This document shows, piece by piece, positions 17,401 to 30,668 of a stretch of DNA of 64,000 bases (position 1 is its first letter; each line of letters opens with the position of its first letter). Both the position numbers and the translations under genes were made by a program. This DNA comes from Lineus longissimus (lineage: Eukaryota; Nemertea; Pilidiophora; Heteronemertea; Lineidae). The stretch is from NCBI RefSeq assembly GCF_910592395.1, contig NC_088321.1, positions 15,438,001 to 15,502,000 on the forward strand, in the 5' to 3' direction. The notes under the pieces were generated by a model. The model had not been told where the DNA came from and searched no databases. It worked only from the letters and a program-made list of their open reading frames with translations.

Positions 17401-17730
17401 ACTGCAGAAATTGGAATAATTTTAGAGACCCGTCAGATGTCTTGGTTACTGTGCATGTTGAAAAAAATAGTGCACAATAAAAAAGATCAAGATGGAAGGA
17501 AATGTAGTTTAAAAGATCTCAATTTCAAACAGAGACAAATTCAAACCTCGCAAAAATCAGAAGAAAGAAGATTCAGCTAAAAAGTCAAGTGAATTTGGGG
17601 TACAGGTGTGCAGCGAATAGTGCCAATTTGCAAGTCATAAAATCTAAGAGAGACCTAACCCAGGTGGACCCAAAAGGTTAGTAAGTTAGTATAAGTGTAA
17701 CAGAGCCAAGCATAATTATACGCCACCTAC
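14473..17730. other. Probable intron, minus-strand gene
   Basis: The stretch between the two proposed exons. Nothing convincing is coded here. A short frame near 16520-16620 (-) ends at a good donor (CTTCAAG then GTAGGC) but lacks a clear acceptor. A candidate terminal frame near 14933-15045 (-) is equally weak. A diverged duplication lies at 15165-15965. Confidence 0.4.
15165..15965. repeat. Diverged direct repeats inside the intron
   Basis: 'tgtctggggagcagagatatgtcaaac' near 15171 recurs near 15822 in modified form. TTTGTCTTCCAATTATTACT occurs near 15757 and again near 15939, about 183 bases apart. This suggests overlapping local duplications of unequal age. Confidence 0.5.
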
Positions 17731-20700
17731 CAAATCTTGCACTTGGGGCTGAATGGGCGTAGCTCTGCTTGACCTTTCCTCCGTATCTGACCCACTCGGC
17801 AAGTCTGCTGCAGCCTCAAGCGACAGCTTACGAACGGCTATTTTCTCCGCTCTACTCTGGACAGGCATTGACATTTTCCGTGATGAGTACGGTTTCTTCT
17901 TTCTCACATGTTGCTCCTCCTGCTGGAAGGCAGCTTCGGCGGATTCACGTTCCATGGCCATTTCACGGACTGACGGGCTCGTGCGTGACAGAGCCTCCTC
18001 TGGTGGTTGCAAATGTGAAAAGGAACCATCGTGACCCACCTCATCGCGTGAATCTCTGTAACTTTGCTCAACGAATACTGCAGGGTTCCCAAATGATTCC
18101 GATAGTCTCTGAGCACCTTCAGTACTATCACTTGCCACTGGTGGCGCTATCAACCTGTGACTGCCGCCATCAGTTTTATCACTAGCCACAGAGGGTGCTT
18201 TATAATCACTCCCATGAACATTATCATATGTTCCTGAATACCTATTACTGTCAGACTGATCTTGTGTATTCTGGCGTGAACGATCATTTGAATCAGAAAC
18301 TTTCGAATCGGACTGATATGCCTCTTCCCCAGCTGATTCCTGACCTTTGATCCGTTCACGGTAAACTTCAGAGTCCAGAGATTTAGCGCGTTGCCGCTGC
18401 TGATCTCTCTGACGTCGGACTCTTGGACTTTTAACAGGGGTTGCCTTAGCTTCACATGGGACCCCATTTATGAAAGTCACGGTAGCACCAGGCTTATACG
18501 CTAAAGGCACTTTGGGTGGTGCAGACTCCCCCTCGCTTTGATGAACCGATAATGGCTCGCATGACAAAGAATCAAAACTGTGCGAAGATTTAATCTGCAA
18601 TTCTAAACTTCTTTTCCGTTCCGCAACTGCTGTTTCTGTCACTTCATGATCCGATGCTATTTCAGCTTGGTAGGTTTTCGAGCGGGCAAAAGCACTGCGC
18701 CTTGTCCGTGGGCTCTGTTGTTGTTCTTTAGGGCTAGATGGAGCTACTTGATCAGCATCAACTGAAGCAAAAGAGACGGGGTCGGGATTTGAAGCTGATT
18801 TTAAAAGAATTTTCTTTGGTTCTGAGGCAGACAGTGGCGCTGTACTTTGCTGACTGGATGGTACGTGTTGTCGTGAGATTTGACCTACATCAGGGCGGAC
18901 TTGCAAACTCTGATAGAAGTTAGAGTGAGGCTGCGATGACTTTGAATCAGACGAATCCTGGCGATTATACGGCTCAAACGCATGACCCTGACCCTGACTG
19001 CGAATTTGATCCTGAGACTGGAAGCCAGCTTTCCTTTCCTTCTGGGACATTGCAGTTGTGTCTAAGATTCCCGACAGTATTCTCTCAACTTCATCATCAC
19101 GCTCAGACAACGAGTCATCGAGGTTTGACTCATCCATTAATCCTTGGCGTATATCCTTTTTTGCAGCTCGTGGTGACCTTGGTTGTTCCCTCCTTGATCT
19201 CTCACGCCCCCTTCGAGATTGTTCATCAGCCTGTTTCTCATCACTTGAGTACTGCGGCTGCCCTCTGCTGGCATGTTCCGGTTCTTGCATAATGTAACTA
19301 GCTCTCTCAGGTGGGTGGGTATATGCATGCATCACCCTCTGCGGAGAGATCCTCCTATCATGTTCATCATGCCTGTAGAAACTCTTCTGTGGTGGAGAAC
19401 GTTTGGGCGATACTATCTGTGGCGACTTCCTAGTGCGCTCTTCTTGGACATCTTTTGTCCTCTGTGACCTTGACATTCTTGGTGAACTCTGACCTACCGG
19501 CGGGAGTTGGGCAGGACTTTGCGCTCTTCCTGACTGATACCTCTTCTTCTGTTCCTGTGGACTGCTGTCCCTTTCACCAGGATAAGACCACTGTGGTTTT
19601 TCATGTCTTGCTGGGCTCTGCCCCCTGAAATCTCGGACCTGATTTGACCTAGCAGGACTTTGACCTCTAGTCCTAGGTGACTTTGGGGGCTGATGTGACA
19701 CCGGTGCAGAAAGTCCAGGGCTTTTGTCGTGAGAAGGTTGTGCCCATGGTGGTTTATAGTCCTTGGAAGGACTTGTGCCTCTACTTCGAGGCTTGTCTAC
19801 CCTGTCATCTTTCCCTTGTGCCTGAATCATCCAAGGTGGCCTAACATCTTTTACAGGACTAGTAACCCTACCTCCTGGCGACCATGGTGGCCGCTGCTCC
19901 TTCACTGGACTACTCCCTCTCCCACCAGGCGACCACTGCTGTTTATCCTTCTTTGGACTCAGTCCCCTCCCACCAGGTGACCTCTGCTCTTTGCTTGGAC
20001 TTGGATCTCGAGGGTCATTAGGCCATTGTGGTCTCCTTCCTCTAGGGCTAGGATCCCTTACTACAGAAGCATGTTCCTTTCCAGGGCTCTGACCTCTCCC
20101 AGCAGATGGTCTCCTCTCCTTCGGGCTCACATCTCTGGCACCAGCTGACCAAGGCGGCCTGGGATCTTTAGATGGGCTCTTATCCCTGTTATCTCTGCTC
20201 CCAGCACTCCAGGGTGGACGGTTCTCCTTTGCTGGGCTTGTACCGCGACCATATTTTGACCTTAGGGACAGTGCTTCCTTAGGACTTGGCTCCCTTGGCT
20301 TTGACCATGGTGGATCTTTTGTTGGGCTACGTTCTTTTGTATCCCTACCAGCAGAAGACTTTGCCAATGGTTGTTCTTTTTTTGGGCTTCTTTCCCTTGG
20401 ACCTCTTTCAGCAGGATACCATGGGGGTTTGGGGCTATCAGGACTTGGATCTTTTCTCCGGGGGGATCTTGGGGGCGGAGGACGCAAAGGGCTACTCTCT
20501 CGTGCATTTGGTGACCACGGCGGTTTCGGACTCCCAGGGCTTAACTCTCTGTTTAGTGGTGACCGCGGTGGTTGATGAATCATATCAGGTCCAGGGGACT
20601 TTTCAGCACTCCGGTCCCTCATACCTTGCCGGTTTAGATCAGAGCCTAGATGATCAGCACTGGAGCCACTAGGTGGCCCATGTCTACGATCCCTTTGTCC

Positions 20701-21168
20701 CCAAGTAGGCTGAGCGGAACTAGTACCAACATTCTTTCTCTCTGGTAAATAACTCCTCCCAGGATCCCCTAACTTTTTGTGAGTAGGGTAACTTGGGTAT
20801 GATGTCGCCCTTGGTGTCTGTGTGCCATCATCTCCAGTTTTTCGAAAAGGTCTTGGGCTCTTATTGAAGGCCGCCCCCTGATCACCACTAGGTTGGGTCA
20901 GAGGCAATACTGGACGTACTCCTTGATTGTCTGAACTGTCACCCCCATGAGGTGCAAGAAAAGGCCTCGGCTTAGCATTATAGTCTGGTGGATATCCTGA
21001 ATCAAGACTCCTCGGCCGTCCTTGAATTTGCAAAATGTTCCTGCCTCCGCTCCTCATCGAAACTTTCGTGTTCGGCATCCCCGAAATGTGTTGTCCTGGA
21101 ATCCCGTTGGCTAGTGTATCTCCCACTTTGTTTGTCCCGAATGTCAGGTTGTACGTGGCTTTAAACAT
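17731..21168 (-). CDS. Large Ser/Pro/Arg-rich disordered protein with SP-K repeats
   Basis: One exon of 1146 codons. The ATG at 21168 has a full Kozak context (GCCACCATGT). It follows an acceptor whose first exonic base is 21203 (CTCTTTCTTTTCAG), so the 5' UTR is split. The exon ends in phase 0 at a donor after 17731 (GATTTG then GTAGGT); the apparent stop beyond is intronic. Residues about 195-560 are tandem units of roughly 15-20 residues of the type RPPWSPGGRxxSPxKE, each with a proline-directed Ser-Pro followed by Lys or Arg. Residues 690-712 form an acidic, possibly helical patch (DDEVERILSGILDTT). Residues 913-942 are strongly basic (SPRVRRQRDQQRQRAKS). Near 1096-1130 lie basophilic kinase-type sites (RKMSMP, a possible 14-3-3 motif, and RKLSLE). 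No folded domain or membrane segment is seen. It could be a cytoskeletal or microtubule-associated scaffold, but that is a guess from composition. Confidence 0.8.
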
Positions 21169-24100
21169 GGTGGCTCACCCCAAGACCTTCCTCTCCATGA
21201 CAACTGAAAAGAAAGAGAAAAAGTCAGAAAATGTACTTGCTTTGGTTGCCAACAGACTCAGCATTAGGAATCCAAGCAACACAAACAGAGAAAACTTATA
21301 TGGTTGTGCTGTTCCTGGATAACAAGAATATTGACAAGTTATTTCAAAGAACTAGGTGCCCTCTGAACAAGTAGCTTGCATCATTTCAGAAGTCTTCAAA
21401 TCAGTAAGTAACTGCTGCAGTGTTAACTTGAACCTAATGCCAGAGAAGTACTTTCCCAAAGTAACCTGCCCAGCTGTTTAGTTTATGAATTAAAGCCTTT
21501 CATATGAGTTATATCAATGACATCTTTTTCGTCCTACAGATATCACATGTGTTTGGCATAGATAGGCAGGTTAAAATGCACGGCAAAGTTTGTCAGAATA
21601 AAAGCATTTTAGCAGCCCACACATAAGCGTAGCCTGGATGCCCAGGCAGGTATCATTTTTCACAAGATACAAAACAATTCATAGTCCATTTTGAAAGTGA
21701 ATTTCAGCTGAAGGGCATCATTGCATTTGTACTTATGGACTCAGACTTGTACCCCTGACACATCCTAAGCCACGTCTAAGCTACACATTTCAGAATGTCA
21801 AGAAATAGCAGTTATCCAACTCTAAAATATGAAAAGTTAAGGTTAACTCGACTCACAACCATTTTGTTATTGGATTTTGAAAACATGTGACAGGTAATAA
21901 GTGATGGTGACTTCCTTGATTCCACTTTAAAGTGTCTCCTCTCAATAAATCCATATGTCAGAGCATCAACCAAGTGGCAAGTACACGGTATTCGCATTTA
22001 CAGAAAACTATTTGATCTTTGTCTCAATCCTTTATTCTTTCTCTCAGTAATTGAAAAGTGTATCCAAATCTTGTTGCTCAGAAGTTCCATTTCAAACCAG
22101 GCCTATCCACAATAAGTTGAATCCTATCTGTAGATCCAAAATTTGTCACTTGTATCCATCGTTCATTGACAAGTACATTCTCCAAGCTTGTTCCTATCTC
22201 CACAATTTTATGTTCTTGCTCCAATCCCTATGTCCTGCCTCCACAACTGGATGGTATGGCTGAAATGTCTCCGTCATACACCTATACACAATTCGTAAGC
22301 GTATTTATGGCTCGACAGAAGGCTACTCAAAGTGAAGTCCATAATCAATGATTAGTCACATATTTCACGAGATATTCCTCGTTTGATGTTATTGCCCCAT
22401 CTGCTGTCGGGCATATTCCCCCAATGTCCTCAATGAATTGGTGACATCTGGGATTCTTTAATCCACCAATATCTCAGCGATTGATTTTCTCAAAAATCGA
22501 AACTAATTTCGTGACGACACAACTACATAGCTCCATCTGATGGCAAACAATAAAACTTATCCATGACATATTTCACACAGGAGTTTGCCGATTTCAATCC
22601 GAAATCTATGACTCAATGTTTTGAATGACCCAACATCCCCTCATCTCGCCAATTACAGTATGCAAATGGTTTTCAACACCATCGATTTTTCTTTATTCTA
22701 TGAAAAAGTTGCAGTCATAGAACAATCAAATAAAATCTGACTAGCAAATGACCCTGTGAAACCAACAGGTATGTCTACTGCCAATTGGAATAAATTAGAG
22801 GGCAACGAGTGATGGTTGAGCTGACTGCAGATTGAAAACCCTTATTCCAGTTTTCCACAACCAAAAGCTCTGCAGCAACTGAATGCTCCAACAGTAGCTT
22901 CAATGCTTCCCTCCATATTATACTTTAGACTAGTTTCAGGTGAAAGTTTTTTACAACACAAGCACGAAAGCATTCCACGTGCACTCAGCTTACTGTTGCT
23001 TTTTGCTTCGCCTCATCCACAACGATTGTCAAAAGTAAAAGCCTGCCTAGCTGGCTCTGGATGGCAGAATACTACACTGATTACTGAATAAGCCAAGTCT
23101 ATGATGTCCTGACTGCAACCTGTGAAGTTGTTGATTGCTTGCCATCACTTCTTCCAATAACCAGAGGGGAAACGAAAATGGTCGAGATGTTGGACCGATT
23201 AAATCACCTTTGGGATTTTGAAAATTCACCGTTGAGATTTAGAATAAACACCTTATTCCAGCAGGGTTCAGGGCAAACAGTAGATTGCGTCTGGATTTGG
23301 CAAAAATCACTATTGAGATCAGAGATAGGTCCTTTTTAAGTGGTATATTTGGACATGTAGCCCCCCCAATAAGATTCTTTGAGCAGTGTTTCAGCAAGGA
23401 GCAAAGAGCACCCTGCATTTCCAATTTTTGCCCGGTCTTTTTACATCAGTGGCAATTGCATTTCCATTCAAAGCAAAGCGCTGCTCCCAGCCTTTTCCTG
23501 ACTGGCCCAATTCTGCCCTGCCTTTCCAGAGTTCTAACTGAAACACCATTGAGTCGAAAACTTCGAGGAAAGTTAGTTTAGACATTGTTATCACAGGTGT
23601 TTCGAGGCTCTCCTACTCCAACCATTCTGATCGTGCACAGCAAGGTATAACAAACAACAGCTTCTTTCTTTTGCTTTAAGATCACTTAATACTACCTTAA
23701 AAATGACCCAATCTTGATGAATATGTGGAGGTTCACATACCCAGTGCACAAAACAACAACGCCAATGTAATTACTTTCCAATTCCAGCAATCCTTTGGGT
23801 TTTGCAGAATTCTTGTCTGCAACTTTTCCCCTTTGAAACTGTTGGAGGCAATTATCGTAGGCATGTGGCCATAAATAGGTAATTTAAGAAAATAAGTGGC
23901 AAAACTGCAAACCAGTTAAGAGAAAGGCCTAAATCAATTAGAGGGCTATCCTGGGAAGGAGGTTACAAAAAAAAAAATTTATCCATTAATCTAAACTACC
24001 CCCCCCCCCTCAAATATATTGGGTCTGGAGGTAGCAGAGGAGAAGTAATCCATACATCATGGGCTCAACCTCGCGCATTAATGAGATAATGGCCAATTGC

Positions 24101-25534
24101 GCCAGCCTTGCAGTTGCAGCATCAGACAGTTATGTATTTTTGTTGCCTTTGATCAGGAGTAACTCACTAGTAACATTACTTAAGAATTCCTTCATAACTC
24201 TGAGATATTACCCAGCCTCAAACTTAGACATCAAATATGGCGAATGTGGTCCCCCTCCTAAAACAAACAGTGTTAAGTTTTTTTTGCTTTAATGCTCCAC
24301 AACTGACTGGACAGTTCCAGAAAGATCCGGCGACTCTTTCGAAGTTTTAAATCTGGAGCAGTCCCCTAATTAATACACTTAGTCTCACATACTCCAAAAC
24401 GGTTAAAATTGTGTTTCATCTCTCTTGTTCCGAATATGCCCTGTCCTGAAAATCACCTTTCAAAGCATAAAGCCTGGACAAAATATCGAAATTTCACAGA
24501 AAACAGAGCAGATGAGTTCCTTCAGGTTCTCAAATTATTCACTGTTGACAGAATAATCAAGACATCCTTGAGAATTGATAGTTTATATCACGTAACCCAA
24601 CCTACCTATGAAAAGTCTCCATATTATGAAAATGTGTTCCTCAATTCCTAATATAATGCCACCTACTTCCACAATAATAACAAATTCAGGAAAATTACAA
24701 AACTTCCAATGTGAAAATCTGTGTTCTCCTATCTCCTAATTCCTGTTTTTATATATAACCGATGATTTTCAATCATATTACAATTTCATTTTGAATACTC
24801 CATTGTCTAATCCAGTTGTTTATTCCAATGATACTCCAATGCTTATCTTCGAAGTACTCCTCTCCCAACAAACTAGAAACTCTTGCACTTGTTGCTTTGG
24901 GGTAAAACTGCAGAATGCTACATTTATTCCCACAGCTTGCATGAAATTACAATCAAAGGATACCTTTCAACCCCGTAAGACAAAAATTGACTCACCCACC
25001 AAAAGCAAAACTGAACGATATGGACCAAACTAACATTTCCAAGGGGGGATGATGTGACAGGTTTCAGCTCAAGCTGAAGGAAATTCCTTATGCATTGATG
25101 AAGACAAAACTGTAACATTTGCACTACCATCTTTGGATGAACTCTGAAGCAAAATGTGTAATCACATCGCTTTGTTTATCTAAAGCAGGCTTGGATCATC
25201 CTAATGATTTTCCCACTGATGTTGCACAGGAATATCGGTAAATCCCCGTAATACAAGAGATACCCTAAGGTACTGGTACACATAACCTTACTTTGTGCAA
25301 GTTATCTCTGTTACGATATGTTGTGTGGCAAATTAGAGCCAAAAATGTACAAAACATCAGTTGCAGGAATCCAATCCAATCCATTTTAAACTGTAAGAAT
25401 GATTAAGAAATGCTAAATCCTTTCAAATGGTTCTTCTCCATCCTAGTAGCTGTCCTTGATCCTTAGAACTGTATTCTCATTGAAAAAAACCCCAACTGAA
25501 ATGCAGGAGGCAGCAAAGAGCATCTTTTTAGAAG

Positions 25535-25745
25535 TCCTTGATGCTGCCAAGTCAAAGAGAGAATGCCATCCAATGGGGCAAGGTCAATAAGTCCAGCCGA
25601 TTTGCCAAATCCTCAAAACTTTACATACCCTTGTTGACTAATCCCTGGCGACTCCAACGTCGCTGCAAATCAGCATCTTATATCCTTGACACTGCCAATT
25701 CAAACGACAATGCATCCAGTGGGGCGAGGTCAATATTGCTAATCA
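25535..25745. repeat. Diverged direct repeat, spacing about 148 bp
   Basis: 'tccttgatgctgccaagtc' with 'ccaatggggcaaggtcaata' recurs 148 bases later as 'tccttgacactgccaattc' with 'ccagtggggcgaggtcaata'. It is an old local duplication; no coding function is seen. Confidence 0.5.
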
Positions 25746-27008
25746 AAGGATTGATTTGTATTGACCAGATGGCAATATCCGGTTAGGAATATCTAACAAT
25801 CTCTGTGGTCATTCTCACACACAGCACTGAAGTTAAACTACAGCGGGACACAGCATGGTTTTCACGGGTGTTATTTTGATGTAAATCATCAGCTCAGCAA
25901 ACGAACCAACCTAAAGTCTGTGAAAACAATGGCGTCATCCTATGATAGTGGTATCAGACCATTAGATCTAGCATAGCTAGTGTAAAAGTTGTTTTCAAGC
26001 ATACAGTAACTCAGCTTTTATTCGCGGTTGCCTACATTTTACCGCAAAACACTACATTTTGTGCCAGTATATTTTGCTGACTACCGTTATGCATAATGGA
26101 CGGACAGAAAGTACGACCTTACTTTAACCTGCCTGCAAAGACTGCCATTGATTTCCTGCATTTGCTAGCATGCTTCAAGTGAGTTACTCTCAAATTGTGA
26201 AGCAGTCCCATTGTCCTTCCACCACAACTCATTTTGAAGTGTTGCAGTCGGCTCATCGTAAAACAAGCCGTGCTAGAGAGGACTGAGCTAAGCCAATTTG
26301 TTTTTGGCGATACCCAACGAGGGACCTAGGCCAAGTTTATGCTTTAAAAGTTTAAACTGTAATCTACATCTGTCGTATGAAATACACACACTTCAAATTG
26401 ATTTTTCACTTAACATGCATGTTTCGCTGATAGTACACTTGCAAACTTTCAAGAGCTGCTGGTCCTAGTTTAAAATTAATGATGTAGAATGTGCCTACTG
26501 GTTGATTAGTAACCTTAGAGTAAAAAGATATGGGACGGTCCATTTTTTTATAATTATCACTTTTCTATAGAAATGAGAAAAGTCTTAAACGGTACGAACG
26601 TAGATGTCTCCATGAAGAGCAGGACAAATGAAATCAGTTCGTGCAGAGCACTGAATGTCATGCACCGAAACTGATGAGAAGAGGAAGATAACTGATGCTC
26701 CAATTGCATCCACATTAGTTTGCTTGGCTACCTTAGCCTCTTGATCAGCGAGGAAACTTCACCAGTTTTCACTGTGTTCCCTAAGTGTTCACCAGGTTGG
26801 GTAAACAGGTTATAAAGCTATCTGAGGTAAAGACAACACACAAGGCTATATTGTTTTCAATCATTTGATGGTTAGCAGTGCTTTGTATGTTCTATACCTG
26901 AGGAGAAAGAACCAACTGCATACAGAATGTTGAAGAGTTGGCTGGTGATTATATAACCATCCCCAACCATCTTTAAACTCAAACACCAACAGAGTACAAG
27001 ACCACCTA

Positions 27009-27133
27009 CAGTGGAACCCCGGTAACACAACCACTCATGGGACCGAGGTTGAATGGGATGGTTGCGTTACCGGGGTGGTCGCGTAACTGGGGTGGTTGCG
27101 TTACCGGGGTGGTCGCCGATCAGGGTTCCACTG
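27009..27133. mobile_element. Complete MITE, TIR CAGTGGAACCC, TA target duplication
   Basis: A 125 bp element that begins CAGTGGAACCCCGGTAAC and ends 'cagggttccactg', giving an 11 bp perfect terminal inverted repeat (CAGTGGAACCC). It is flanked on both sides by TA, as expected for Tc1/mariner/pogo-type insertion. The interior is GC-rich, with repeated 'gttaccggggtggt' blocks that could fold on the left half. It has no coding capacity, so it would be a non-autonomous element. Confidence 0.85.
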
Positions 27134-28207
27134 TATTCCACAAGTGGCCTGCTCAGTTAGGAAACACCAACCAATGCTCTTGCAACAAGGAAACGCTTCA
27201 ACCGAGCCAAGTACTGGTCAGCCCACTGCATGACATCCTCAGGGAGATCTGACCACATGGGCTCAACTTACAGTGTTACACCACCAAATACACAGAATAC
27301 AGTGCAGACATGGAGAGTACATTCGAAGAGCATGATCGCAGAACACGGTTAGCTGTCTGAAGGAGTGATTGGAAAGAGAAGAGGTAACACGTTCTAACAG
27401 ACAATTTGCTGCTGTGTCCAAGAAGCTTGACAGTCATTGAAAATACAGCGTGAGACTATGACGCTAAGACTACAAGAAAAAGGAGAAGAACTACATTGCT
27501 AGCCAACAATGTGAACCAATTTCATATTGAGAATGTGCCAGACTTCCTCCAACACAGGTACCCCTGAGCCAGGCTCTCATTTAGCATCATAGACCAAAAT
27601 GTCAAAAGGAAATGCGTCGAAGAACTCCTACGCACTCATAAATAAAGGTAGGCTTGAAAACCAAAGCAAGAAGATTCTGTAGCATTAGAGATTGATTATA
27701 ATACAAACAGAGAGGAAGAGGTAGGTAGGAACTCTATAGTAAAGCAAGATCATTTTTAAAGGGCTGCAAACCAAAAGTCGGCTGGGAATATTGTTTCACG
27801 CTACCCATCCATCAACGAGCTACGTCCAACGTTGCTTTGGTGATGAGGACATCGGCACCAACAGTAAGGCTATAAAGGAATCCTCAACAGCCTGGCTGGT
27901 TAGTCGGGGCTTTATACTTGGGGCCCTTGAGTCCAGCAATGTGTTAAACCCTTGTGAATGTGTAGGAGTAGGCAGCCCTTCTAGGGGTACAACACAGATA
28001 TGATCTGAAAACACCAGGCAGCGAACAGGTCACTTGATTCTCATGGCTTGAGACAGAAGTATTTGGCAGGATGTTCCTCAAGTTAGCAAGTGATGAACAG
28101 CCTTCAGGTGTTCACATCCGGGGAAAGCACTCCCACACAGGAATAGGCAGGTCGGAAACAACCTTACCATGCGATCATGCACAGAGGAAACAAGCTTAGC
28201 ACAATTT

Positions 28208-28746
28208 CTTCAAAACAATGACTGATCGGCAGATTCAGCCCCCTGCTTTCCCAATGATAGGACATTAGGAGGCAGAATGCAATTCAGGAGCAGTCTTGGA
28301 CCTTCTTTGGGATGTTGGCCAAGTGTTTTAATGTTGGAGGTCAAAGGTTGCAATGATGCATAACAAGTTTCTCCGACTCTTGGCTATATTAGTACTTTAC
28401 ATCCAGGTATTTTGAAAGAATTTCACCTGAACAAAGTTCTTGTAGAATGAACGCAAGAAATGTGTTTGTCTATCTCTGCTTTTATCCGCTGGATTTGAGT
28501 AGTATCCAGGTTTTCTACAGTAGTTATACTTATTACAGGTGGTTTGTGTTTAGCTTCCATCAACCCTTTGGGTCCAATATTCGTACATGCTATGACTATA
28601 CACTAGCCAGCTAGTTCTCCAAGCAGCACTGTAGTTTGGCCACAGATTAAACAACGATTTAACTGGCTACATGACCTACCGATAGTCTTCAAATTATACT
28701 TGGGGCAGCAAGGGGCTGAATCTGCCGATCAGTCCTTGTTTTGAAG
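28208..28746. repeat. Inverted repeat, about 45 bp arms, about 450 bp spacer
   Basis: The left arm 28208-28252 includes GACTGATCGGCAGATTCAGC. The right arm 28702-28746 is its reverse complement (GCTGAATCTGCCGATCAGTC) with about 90% match over 45 bases. Similarity stops sharply at both arm ends. It may be a MITE-like element or a chance rearrangement; no target duplication is obvious. Confidence 0.7.
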
Positions 28747-29287
28747 ATGGCTGCAGATCACAAATAAGCAGTTAAAAGGTTCAAAGTTATTTTGACCCTG
28801 GAGAGAAAAAGTTACCACCTTGGAAATGTCTAAACTTCAGAAGCAGAAGCTGTGAATATCTTGACCTTCAGAAGGAACTGTGCCCTTCAGAAAACAGACA
28901 ATCAAAGGTGAGATCTTCGAAGTTCCTTCTAACCTCAGCATAATGCTTTGCAACTCTGAACTGTAGCCACTGCCCAGCTGGTATTGGCCTCCACTAGCAA
29001 GCAAGCATCGCTTTCAATCACATTGGTGAAGTACCTTTACGCAGCTCGCTACCTTGATGATAGGTAAAGTATCCCTCTCACATAGATGTTGTAGGCAGAG
29101 GAAACTAGCGTATTGCTTTCTTATACCCTACCATCAGCAGAGAAAGATATCTTAGAGAAGTTTTTCTCACCTTCATCAACTTTCAAAAAGTCGAGGTTGG
29201 AGGTTGCATTGTTTGCTATCAACGACGGTTGAGGTATGAACCAACTTTACACAATAACCCTGATCTATCCTGAAACCTTTCAGGAGA

Positions 29288-29345
29288 ATTCAGATGAGCA
29301 GCTAGAACAGTGCAACACCCAAAGCATTTCTGACCATTTGTACAT
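29288..29345. repeat. Dispersed repeat copy (partner at 10252-10320)
   Basis: Shares an ordered set of short blocks with 10252-10320, beginning 'gaattcagatgagcagct' and ending 'gaccatttgtac'. The two copies are about 19 kb apart, which suggests an old interspersed repeat. Confidence 0.45.
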
Positions 29346-30668
29346 CTAGATGAGGCATGTTAAGCAAAAAGACCTTCTGCAAGACTCCAAAATGTAGCAG
29401 TTAGTAATCAAACTAGCTCGGGGACCTGTTGCCAGTGGCCTAAAGATGGGCAACCAGACTACAGTATTGTTGAAGGAATTGAAGGTATACGCTATCTTTC
29501 TACCCGCATCGTTTTGAAGGCCTACCTTTGCCTTGCTACTATATATCATAAAGGTGTAACAGGTATGCAAACATTAGCCATGTTATGTTATCGTAAAATA
29601 AATCCCTCCCGAGACGCAACGCCTGAGACAGTTGCACGGAGGCTCCTTCATTCCAGTATGTCTTCATGAAAATGTGTCTACAAATTCAAAGAAGTTTCAC
29701 CGAATTGCTGCTCCTAAAACATCCATTCGTTTGGAAAAAACTGTTCCTCCTCGGCCCACCTGAACAATATTCCGCGGATCCTGTATTATGCCTGTTAAGT
29801 CCTTTCACAATATTCACTCCACTCTCTGTCTTTGATCCAAATCTCTGTTGCTGAGTCTTTCACGTAGCTTTCACAAATCAAGGTTCTGAAATCCATCACC
29901 ACGTCAATCCAGTAGAATGAAATAGCATAAATAAGACAGCTATCCTTTTGGCCCTAGCACTGGACGTATCCTCTTCATACTGACCAAAAAAACCCCCACT
30001 ACAATATGCCACATGCATACCACTTTTGATTGTCGAATAACCAAGCCTTCAAGTAGAGAAATGCAAGATCTTACCCCATGTTTGCCATCCTAATTTGACC
30101 ACCACCAACCGCCCGCTCAGCCAACTGCCCTCAGAGAGTTCCAATTCACACCAAGGTATATAGTTCAAGAACTTTACAGTTGTGCAATAAGACAAGGTGA
30201 AAAGCAATCAGTGCTCCACAGACGGCTCTTGCTAACAGCAGATGGTGAACAGACAAGCGTCCCAGTGGGGTGGTCGACGATTTTGCCAGAACTCTGGCGG
30301 GAGAAATGAATTGGAAGCCAGTTTGGCAGAAGAAAGGCAGCAAGTGAAATGGCAATAGCGTTCCTGTGTGATACTTCAATCTTCCAAAGAAATCAAATTA
30401 GTATTTTATGAAGAACCATGATGCTGGAGAGCGTTTACTTGCTATCCCAGTATCCACTGTCCCACGATCTGAACACAAAATTAGAGCATCACTTCCATAA
30501 CTTACCGTATTGCCATGAAAACCATGTTTGAAGCGTTTTTTGTCTACATCCAAGCCCACGAAACGTTGAATCCAGCTGAGGTAAGAAGGTGGTATCACGC
30601 ACTCTCTGGGGAGGCAGACAGACAAGTCGATTGCCGTTGATGCCACACTATCATCTGCTGTGTGAGCC

